From: CAWHQZ01 sp963831645
GTDB lineage: Bacteria > Pseudomonadota > Alphaproteobacteria > Rhizobiales > Aestuariivirgaceae
Assembly (NCBI GenBank): GCA_963831645.1
Contig: CAWHQZ010000017.1
Location: 62,001-126,000, forward strand
Reading direction: 5' to 3'
DNA length: 64,000 bases
The notes below the pieces were generated by a model. It made no database searches. It worked only from the letters and a program-made list of their open reading frames with translations, and was not told the origin of the DNA. The position numbers and the translations under genes were made by a program. Shown in pieces: positions 56,407-64,000 of the stretch. How positions within the stretch are numbered: the first letter of the stretch is position 1; each line of letters opens with the position of its first letter.

Positions 56407-57402
56407 TTAGCCGGCCATGGTAACCGCGCCCCTGCCGACGGGAACGCCGCGCTCGCGATATGGGGTACGGCCATAAAATGCTCGATAGCATTTCGAAAAA
56501 TGCGACGGTGATGAGAATCCGCACGCCAGCGCAACATTGATGACCGACATGTCGGTTTGCAGCAGCAGCGAGCGCGCCTTCTTCAGCCTGAGTTCGAGAT
56601 AGTAGCGTTTGGGCGACCGATCGAGATAGCGGCGGAACAGCCGCTCGAGCTGGCGCGTCGACAATCCGGCCTGTTTGGCAAGCAGGCTTGGGGAAAGTGG
56701 ATCCTCGAGATTGGTTTCCATTTCGGCGATGATGCCGACGAGTTTGGGGTGGCGGGCGCCGATGCGCGCTGGCAGCGACATGCGCTGATGCTCGCTGTGA
56801 TGGCGGATGGGCGAATGCAGTATGGCTTCGGCGACATTGGCCGCCAGCTCCGCCCCGTGCTGGCTCGCAATCAGCGCCAGCATCAGGTCGAGGGCGCTCG
56901 TTCCGCCGGCGCTGGAGAAGCGGTCGCGGTCAATTTCGTAGAGGCCGCCGCTGACCTTGATGTCCGGAAAAGCCTCCGCGAACCCGGGCATGTTTTCCCA
57001 GTGGATGGTGCAGCCGTAGCCGTCCAGCAGCCCCGCTTCAGCGAGCAGGTGCGCCCCGGTGCACAAAGCACCCATATCGTGGCCGCGCCTTGCCGTCCGG
57101 CGAAGCCATGCCAGGAGCCGCCTGTCGGCATGGTGGTGGATATCGAGTCCGCCGCACACCACGATGGTGGCGTGTTCGTCGACCGCGTCGAGGTCACCAT
57201 TGACCATCGCCAGAATGCCGTTGGAAGCTGCCACCGGACTGCCGTCGAGGGAGTGCATGGACCAGCTGTAGAGCGACTTTTCCGACAGGCGGTTTGCTAT
57301 GCGCAGCGGCTCGATAGCCGACGTCACCGGCATCATGGTGAACTTCGGCACCATGACGAAGGCGAAGTGCTGCGGCAGGATCCTGGGTTTCTCACCAAAC
57401 AT
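56407..57402 (-). CDS. GlxA-type AraC-family transcriptional regulator
   Basis: This 331-residue regulator has an N-terminal DJ-1/PfpI-like domain (HFAFVMVPKFTMMPVTSAIE, MGALCTGAHLLAEAGLLDG) and a C-terminal AraC helix-turn-helix (LAKQAGLSTRQLERLFRRYL and GFSSPSHFSKCYRAFYG). This is the GbdR/CdhR-like class, which regulates choline, betaine, carnitine or arginine breakdown by sensing the substrate. It is divergent from the methylenetetrahydrofolate reductase gene, with 212 bases between them. Confidence 0.88.
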   Translation of the reverse strand: MFGEKPRILPQHFAFVMVPKFTMMPVTSAIEPLRIANRLSEKSLYSWSMHSLDGSPVAASNGILAMVNGDLDAVDEHATIVVCGGLDIHHHADRRLLAWLRRTARRGHDMGALCTGAHLLAEAGLLDGYGCTIHWENMPGFAEAFPDIKVSGGLYEIDRDRFSSAGGTSALDLMLALIASQHGAELAANVAEAILHSPIRHHSEHQRMSLPARIGARHPKLVGIIAEMETNLEDPLSPSLLAKQAGLSTRQLERLFRRYLDRSPKRYYLELRLKKARSLLLQTDMSVINVALACGFSSPSHFSKCYRAFYGRTPYRERGVPVGRGAVTMAG

Positions 57403-57614
57403 CGCCTGGCCAACGGATCAGATTGGAGCATCGCTGGAGATGGGCAGCCCGCTTTTTCGGCACTGATGCGCCCATCCGCGTGCGCCATTTGAGACACCAG
57501 AAACGACACAATGGCAAGAACATCTGTCGCATCTGTCGCACGGTTGTCGGAAAAATGCATCTGTCTTGGTCGGTCGGCGGCCAATCTTGCGCCGGCACAA
57601 CCACCCGAGCTTGC

Positions 57615-58505
57615 ATGGATCCGGCACTCGAAAGCTACCTCCGGGGTTTCTCCCTCGAGATCACCCCGAGGCAGGCGGACAAGCTTGCCCTGGTAGCGGA
57701 AAGGGTCCCGAGGGGCACCAGGGTCTATGTTGCACTGGTCGATCCCGCGGATGTCGAGCTGCAACTCGACGCCGTGCGTGCTGCACGGGCTCAAGGCCTC
57801 GAACCGGTTCCCCATGTTCCTGCGCGGTTCATCCCCAATGCCGACGATCTCGAGCGGCGTGTTGCGCGCCTTGCCGCCGCCGGCGTACGACAGATGCTTG
57901 TCCTGGGTGGTGGAGCAGCCCAGCCCTTGGGGGTTTTCGACTCCGCGATCCAGTTGTTCCGAACCGGTGTCTTTGAGCGCAACGGCATTACCCATGTCGG
58001 TGTGGCCGGTCATCCCGAAGGCAATCCCGATATCATCAGGAAGCATGGCGAGGGGGCGCTGCTGGCCGCGCTGCTCGAAAAGCAGGCCTACATCGAGGCC
58101 AACGGGCTCACCGGTCACATCGCGACCCAGTTCCTTTTCGAAGCCGATCCGCTCATCAGGTGGGCGGCCGATATGCGCGCGGCCGGCGTGGCGCTGCCGA
58201 TTTGCGCCGGCGTTCCCGGGCCCGCGACGATCAAGACCTTGGTCAAATATGCCGCTGTCTGCGGTGTAGGAAACTCCGCTCGCTTCATCCGCAAGCAGGC
58301 ACTCAATGTCACTAGGCTGCTCGCTGTCTCCGCTCCGGACAAGCTCCTGTCGGACCTTGCCGGATTGCAGGCCGCCAGCCCGCAGCTTGGCGTCGCAGCC
58401 CCTCACTTTTATCCCTTCGGCGGATTCGACAAGCTGTTTGCCTGGCTTGAGGGGAAACCCTCGGGCGCCGCCCCTGCTATTGCGCGACCCGTCCATAGCC
58501 GATGA
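57615..58505 (+). CDS. Methylenetetrahydrofolate reductase (MetF-like)
   Basis: This protein of about 297 residues (MDPALESYLRGFSLEITPRQ) has the features of MetF-like TIM barrels: GTRVYVALVDPADVE, GLEPVPHVPARFIP, QMLVLGGGAAQPLG and VAGHPEGNPD, with a C-terminal barrel that binds FAD and folate. It may reduce or oxidise methylene-tetrahydrofolate. ATG 57615 is used; upstream in-frame ATGs (57555, 57423) extend into the regulator region. It is divergent from the GlxA-type regulator, fitting a one-carbon step after amine demethylation. Confidence 0.85.
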   Translation: MDPALESYLRGFSLEITPRQADKLALVAERVPRGTRVYVALVDPADVELQLDAVRAARAQGLEPVPHVPARFIPNADDLERRVARLAAAGVRQMLVLGGGAAQPLGVFDSAIQLFRTGVFERNGITHVGVAGHPEGNPDIIRKHGEGALLAALLEKQAYIEANGLTGHIATQFLFEADPLIRWAADMRAAGVALPICAGVPGPATIKTLVKYAAVCGVGNSARFIRKQALNVTRLLAVSAPDKLLSDLAGLQAASPQLGVAAPHFYPFGGFDKLFAWLEGKPSGAAPAIARPVHSR

Positions 58506-60136
58506 TTTCGTCGAAGGCTGTTTCAGCAGGCAGCGTTCCGAAGGTGTGACCCCAATCCCCGTCCAGCCGCGAGGCGCAGAAGGCATCAGCAATTGCCGAC
58601 GGCCCGTGGCGGACGAGCAGGGCGCCCTGCAGAACCAGCGCGATCCGCTCCGTAATCCGGCGTGCCTGCAATTCGCGCCCATCGTCGTTGCCGAGGTTCG
58701 CCTTTACATCTTCGATGTAACGGTCCAGCCGCCGGTTTCCGCCGCGCGCCGCCGCGAGTTCAGACACGAGTCTCGTCCGCGGCCGCGGGATCGCGCGCAA
58801 GGGTGCGCAGCACATCGAGGCAGATGACGTTTCCCGACCCCTCCCAGATGCCGTTGAGCGGAGCCTGACGGTAAAGCCTCGGCATGATCGAGCCCTCGAC
58901 GTAGCCGGATCCGCCGTGGCATTCGAGCGCCTCGCAGACGTGGCCGGGGAGCCGCTTGTTGATCCAGTATTTGGCGACCGCGACGGCGAGGCGTGAAAAC
59001 GAGGTAGCCCCGGGAGCATCAGCCGACTTATCGAAACTGCGCGCCACCCTGGCAGCGAGCATCGTTGCGGCCACCCATTCGATCGTCAGGTCCGCCAGCA
59101 GGTTACGCATCAAGGGTTGATGAGCGAGCAGGCGGCCGAAGGCGCTGCGATGCGAGGTATGATGAACTGCCTGTACCACCGCCTGTCGCATCAGACCGGC
59201 GGCAGCCAGCGCCGTGTCGAGACGGGTGTGATGCACCATGTCGATGATGGTCCTGACTCCATCGCCTTCTGCGCCGATGAGTTGCGCCCAGGTTCGGGAA
59301 TATTCGATCTCGCACGAGGCATTGGACCGGTCGCCAAGCTTGTTCTTGAGACGCTGGATTAGGAAAGGATTGCGCGCCCCGTCGGTCCGCCAGCGCGGCA
59401 CCAGAAAACAGCTGATTCCCGCTTTGGTTTGAGCCAGCGTCAGGAACGCATCGGACATCGGCGCCGAGCAGAACCACTTGTGGCCTGTGAGCTCGTATTC
59501 GCCGGCGGGGCCGCAGGCCCGGGCCTGCGTCGTGCTGGCGCGAACGTCGGAGCCGCCCTGTTTCTCGGTCATCGCCATACCGATCGTGACGCCGGTTTTC
59601 TCGGCCGCCGGTATGAAGCGTCGGTCATAGGCAGCGGCGGTTACGCGTGCCTGCCATTGCTGTGTGATGTCCGGATTCTTCCTGAGCGTCGGCAGAGATG
59701 CATAGGTCATGGTGATCGGGCAGCAAACGCCGGCGTCGGCTTGAACCAACAGATACTCGAGTGCCATGTGCGCTACGTGGCCGCCGCACTGTGAAGAGGT
59801 CCAGGCGATGGAATGCACCTCATGCGCTTTGGCGAGTTCCATGAGCTCGTGATATGCCGGGTGGTAGGCGACTTCGTCGAGACGCCGGCCGGCGCTGTCG
59901 AAGGCGCGAAGTTCGGGCGGATAGTCGTTGGCGGATCGGGCAAGCTCGGCGGCGTGCTCGCTGCCCATGATGGCGCCGAAGGCGCTGAGTTCGTCTGCCG
60001 CCCAGCCGGCGCCCTCCCGGTCAAGTGCGGCGCGAAGGACAGGATCGCTCTCGAATAGGTTGTAATCGGCCAGTGGCGGAGGCTGATTCACCACCGCGTG
60101 GCTGTCGAACACGCTAATCGGGTGCCTCGGCGGCAT
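58477..60136 (-). CDS. AidB-like acyl-CoA dehydrogenase, one frameshift near its C-terminus
   Basis: This protein of about 550 residues resembles AidB, an FAD-containing acyl-CoA dehydrogenase relative induced during alkylation damage. Visible blocks include GVTIGMAMTEKQGGSDVRAS, HKWFCSAPMSDAFLTLAQTK, WAQLIGAEGDGVRTIIDMV, and GHVCEALECHGGSGYVEGSI. A frameshift near 58765 splits off the last 95 residues (LVSELAAARGGNRRLDRYI to the end GYGRVAQ at 58477). It overlaps the MetF-like gene by 29 bases at their 3' ends. Confidence 0.85.
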
Positions 60137-60321
60137 TGGATTTCAGCGGTGCTGCGACTGGCCTTGCTGGCGGGCGGGTGGTGAGCGGCACCAATGGCAT
60201 CGAAAAGGCACAATCAATCAAGGAAATGAAGTATTAGCACTAACACCCTACGCTACGGAAGGATAGGACCCGAACAACACTATGCCCGCAAGGCGGCCCT
60301 CGGCCGCTCATCTCTCGTGCC

Positions 60322-63300
60322 ATGAGCGGAAACCCCGAGCTTAAGATCAACGAGGCACTGTACCAGTGGTGTGTGCGCGCATTCTCGCTGCTGCGCCGCC
60401 GCTTGGGGATTCGCATAAAGGTACACAACGCCGATAGTCATATCCAGACCGGCCAGATATTCCTGTTCAATCATTTCGCGCGCTTCGAAACCATCATCCC
60501 GCAATACTTCATCTACCAGGCCACCGGCGCCTATTGCCGTTGCGTGGCAACGCACAAGCTGTTCCTCGGCAACGACGCCTTCGCCACTTTCCTGCGCAGT
60601 TGCGGAGCAGTGCCCAACAATCTCCCCGGGCTTTTACCTTTCCTGGCCGCCGAGATACTGCGCGGCCGCAAGGTCATTTTTTTTCCTGAAGGGAGCATGA
60701 TCAAAGACCGCAACGTGGCCGCCGAGAACGGGGGGCACCCTCTGCGCCCGCCGGCTTTCCGGCACCGCCAGGGTGCTGCTGCCCTGGCGGTGGTCCTGGA
60801 GGTCTTCAAAAAACGCATTCTCTCCTTGAGCGCGGCCGGCGAGATTGAAAGACTCGACCGCTGGGTGCGCGCGCTCGGCCTGGCGAGCATCGATGCCCTC
60901 GTCAGCGCGGCAAGTCAGCCGACGTTGGTGGTCCCCGCCAACATAACCTTCTATCCCATCCATACCAGCGACAACTTTCTGCGCAAGGCTGCCGAGCTGT
61001 TCAGTCGCGACCTCAGCGACGAAGCCAAGGAAGAGTTGCTCATCGAGAGCAATCTTGTGCTCAAGCGCACCGACATGGACATTCGCTTTGGCGAGCCCAT
61101 CCGGCCGCACGTCACCTGGAGCCTGTTCGACAGGTTCATTCTTGACCAGGTGTTCAAGCGCATCGACAGCCTCGACAAGGTGTTCGCGTTCAACCGCAAG
61201 GCCAGCCGCTCGCTTGATCGCATGATCGCCGTCACCATGAAACGGCAAACCCAGTCCCTTCGCGACCGCTGTATGGTCGAAATGTACGCGCGGGTGACTG
61301 TGAACCTCAGCCATATCGCTTCCCGGCTGATCCTGGACCTCTTCGACCGCGGCGTAACGGAAATCGAACACGGCCGTTTGCATGCACTTCTCTATGTGAC
61401 TCTGAAGAAGATGCAGAATGAGCCTTCCGTTCATCTGCATCGCAGTCTTGTCGATCCTAATTCCTACCGTGGCGTGCACAGCGGCAACAGCCGCCTATGG
61501 ACGCAATTTCGCGATACCGCTGTTTCTTCCAACCTCATTGCAACCGCATCCTCGACCTATCGGTTCCTGCCAGCTCTTCGCCGCAAGATTGGGAACCGTG
61601 ACCCACGTCTTGAGAACATCCTGCAGGTGTATGCGAACGAAATCGCGCCGCTCCCCATTGCCTGCCGAATTATCGACAGCAGCTCCCGCGCGGAGCCGGA
61701 GTTTGGCGGAGCAAAGCGTGCCCGGCTCCTGTTCGACGACGAGCTGCGTTCCTTTCTCTCGCCCGGGAGGAGTTTTCGCGCGCCCGTCACCTCGCGATCA
61801 ACAGCCAGGAGCTTGCATCCGAAAGCGGCGAACCTTACTTGCTGACGCCCGATCGCCCGCGGACGCTTGGCGTCGTCCTGGTGCATGGCTTTCTTGCTTC
61901 CCCTGCCGAGCTGAGGTCATTTGGCGCCCGCCTGGCGGCTGCCCGTTATCCGGTGATCGGAGTCCGGCTGAGCGGTCACGGCACTTCGCCCTGGGACTTG
62001 CGCGAGCGCTCCTGGCAGGACTGGCTGGAATCGGTCGAACGCGGCTATGAAATCATGCGCGACCTCGCCGACCAGGTCTGTCTGGTCGGCTTCTCCACGG
62101 GCGCGTCGTTGGCGCTCCATCACGCCGCCGGGAGGCCTGAACGGTTGGCTGGAGTTGTCGCGGTCTCCCCGCCGCTCCGGTTCCACAACCGCAACTTGGT
62201 TTTCGTGCCGGTCATTCACGGGATCAACAGGCTCACTGAATGGGTTGCCTCCGCTGAAGGCCTCATCCCGTTCCGGACCCACCCTTCCGAACATCCCCAT
62301 ATCAACTATCACAACATTCCCATCCGGGGCCTGTTCGAACTGCGGCGGGCCGCTGACGAGCTGTACGACCGGCTGCCGGACGTCCGATGCCCGGTACGAG
62401 TTTTTCAGGCCACGAAAGACCCGATCGCCGATCCAAAAAGCGCGCAGCGCATCTTCGACAGGCTGGGTTGCGCCGACAAGCAGCTCGACCATATTGAATC
62501 CGCCAGGCACGGCATTCTGAATGAGGACATCGGCGGCATCCAGACCCGCATCCAGGCGTATTTCGATGAATGGTGCTCGGCGCCCCAGCCGCAGCGACCG
62601 GTGGGAGAGCTTCGGGAATCTCCTGCTGGGGACGCAATCGGGCGCGCGCAGCCCCACGTTCCGGCGGAAAGGACGCTAGATCCCATGAGTGGCGAAGGGT
62701 TGGTGAGCTCTCTTCAGGCGGTGCTCGGTCGCTTGCGCCGGGTGCGGCCGCACCGGAGAGCGCATCTTGAAAGACCCTACCCCTGGGAAAAATCCTACCC
62801 TCCGGAAATCGGCTGGGAGCTCGCAATAGAGCCAAAGCCCTTACCAGCATTGCTGGATGATGCGGTCAGGGAGTTCGCCGAGCGCCCCTGCCTGCGTTTT
62901 CGCGGCAAGCATTACACCTACCGGGAGGTTGGCCGCCTTGTCGACCGGGCGGCCAAAGGCCTGCAGTCGCTTGGTGTCAGACGGGGAATCAAGATCGCCT
63001 TGATGCTGCCGAACTGCCCCTACGCGGTGATTTGCTTTCATGCCGTTCTCAAGGCAGGCGGCACCGTCGTCAACATCAACCCTCTGTATTCTCCCTATGA
63101 GGTCGAAAAGCAGGTTGCCGATTCCGACTGCCGGATGCTGATAACCTTGGACGTCAAGGGGCTTTACGAAAAGGTAGCGGGGCTGGCAGGGGCAGGCGGT
63201 CATGTCGAGAAGCTCATTGTGTGCCGAACCAAGGGCATGCTGCGCTTCGCGGAAAAAGTCGTCTTTGGGCTGTTCAAGGGGAGCGAGGTCGCCTCCATCG

Positions 63301-64000
63301 AGGAAGACGAGCACCATGTGCCATTTGAGCGCCTGATCGACAACGACGGCATTCCGGAAGCGGCATTCGTTGATCCTGCTCGCGACGTTGCCGTGCTCCA
63401 GTATACCGGCGGCACGACCGGTTTTCCGAAGGGCGCCGAGCTTACGCATGCGAACCTCTACATCAATACTGCGCAACTGGCTCGCTGGGCGATCGATGTG
63501 CGGCCCGGCCTTGAGAAATCGCTGGCCGTGCTGCCGCTGTTTCACTCTTTCGGTATGACCGCCGTCATGAACTTGAGCTTGTGGATCGGTGCCGAGATCA
63601 TCCTCCTGGCCAAGTTCCAAACTGCCGAGGTCCTTGACGTGATCGGCCGGGAGAAGCCGACGATCTTCATCGGCGTACCGACGATGTTCTCGTCGCTGCT
63701 GGCGGCACGCGACATCGCGAAGCATGACCTGTCCAGCCTGAAGTTCTGCATATCCGGCGGTGCCCCTCTGCCGCTGGAAGTGCAACGCAGGTTTGAAGCT
63801 CTGAGCGGTTGCCTGCTCGTTGAAGGATATGGCTTGAGCGAGGCGAGCCCTGTGTGTGCGGTGGCTCCGCTGAAGGGTGGCAAGCAAGGTTCCGTTGGCT
63901 TGCCGCTGCCACAAACAGTCATCGAAATTGCAGCCCTGGAGAATCGCCGGCGCATGCTGGGCGCCAATGAGCGCGGCGAAATTTGCATCACCGGTCCGCA
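60322..64000 (+). CDS. Three-domain fusion: PlsC-like acyltransferase, alpha/beta-hydrolase, AMP-binding acyl-CoA ligase; truncated at window end
   Basis: The N-terminal domain resembles glycerophospholipid acyltransferases: N50-H51 with E56 (NHFARFE, usually H-x4-D) and FFPEGSMIKDR near 120. A one-base break near 61762 is the only frameshift; after it one frame runs unbroken to base 64000. It first encodes an alpha/beta-hydrolase (VVLVHGFLASP, nucleophile GFSTGAS near residue 589, ATKDPIADP, ARHGILNED). After a proline-rich linker follows an AMP-binding ligase (YTGGTTGFPKGAELTH near 1028, YGLSEASP). An in-frame ATG at 62685 could start the ligase separately, but no stop precedes it. If natural, the protein would hydrolyse a lipid, activate the acid and esterify it again. 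Confidence 0.72.

Noticed and set aside
1..64000. rRNA, tRNA, phage, conjugation or transposase genes
   Set aside because: I looked at intergenic regions and translated products on both strands and saw no such genes; all intergenic gaps are below 300 bases.

Overview
The window is a GC-rich, gene-dense stretch of an alphaproteobacterial chromosome, most likely from the Hyphomicrobiales (Rhizobiales). Pointers are a MucR/Ros zinc-finger regulator, a RibBX-type riboflavin enzyme, a PAS_5 protein, a DUF1491 protein, a cyclase-TolB-TPR protein, a Rhizobium etli-type L-asparaginase and an intergenic inverted repeat with CCCCGC..GCGGGG arms. I saw no rRNA, tRNA, CRISPR array, phage or insertion sequence, and no gene-free stretch longer than 300 bases.

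Layout. 1-6.4 kb (+): acetoin dehydrogenase genes acoA (5' end missing), acoB and acoC, then an AMP-forming acyl-CoA synthetase and a thiamine-diphosphate enzyme. 6.5-13.8 kb (-): an eight-gene run with an SDR dehydrogenase, a complete sugar-type ABC transporter, a BtpA/SgcQ protein, a VOC protein and a second SDR. 13.9-19.2 kb: L-asparaginase, a large membrane sensor kinase and a cyclase-TPR protein. 19.4-23.0 kb (-): both subunits of methylmalonyl-CoA mutase. 23.2-26.0 kb (+): an alkaline-phosphatase-fold protein with altered metal ligands, a coupled membrane protein and a MaoC hydratase. 26.0-35.2 kb (+): a second sugar or polyol module with two epimerases, a Gfo/Idh/MocA dehydrogenase and an ABC transporter with two unlike ATPases plus a small membrane protein. 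35.2-46.1 kb: mostly minus-strand housekeeping and stress genes (rimK/rimB, ribBX, sodB, GNAT, gcdH, Rieske oxygenase, oligopeptidase, msrB). 46.4-53.8 kb: mucR, a PAS_5 gene, sufE, small conserved genes, and a class A PBP with DUF1214/DUF1254 partners. 53.9-64 kb: PepSY protein plus two-component system, a GlxA-type regulator divergent from a methylenetetrahydrofolate reductase, an AidB-like acyl-CoA dehydrogenase and a giant acyltransferase-hydrolase-ligase fusion cut by the window edge.

Many genes carry one or more single-base frameshifts (densest at 0.65-6.4 kb and 29.5-30.3 kb) while family motifs stay intact once the frame is corrected. This looks like sequencing or assembly error rather than gene decay. 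Each affected gene is given as one feature with its breaks noted.

The most interesting points are: ribBX, which has an N-terminal Cro/CI helix-turn-helix, a catalytic RibB domain and a zinc-ligand-less GTP cyclohydrolase II-like tail, and starts directly at a near-perfect 29-bp palindrome overlapping a candidate promoter, which suggests an enzyme that represses its own gene; the two ABC ATPases at 28-34 kb, with complementary defects in H-loop and signature motif that would leave one good and one degenerate ATP site; the acyltransferase-hydrolase-ligase fusion; and the unusual phosphatase-fold/membrane-protein pair.
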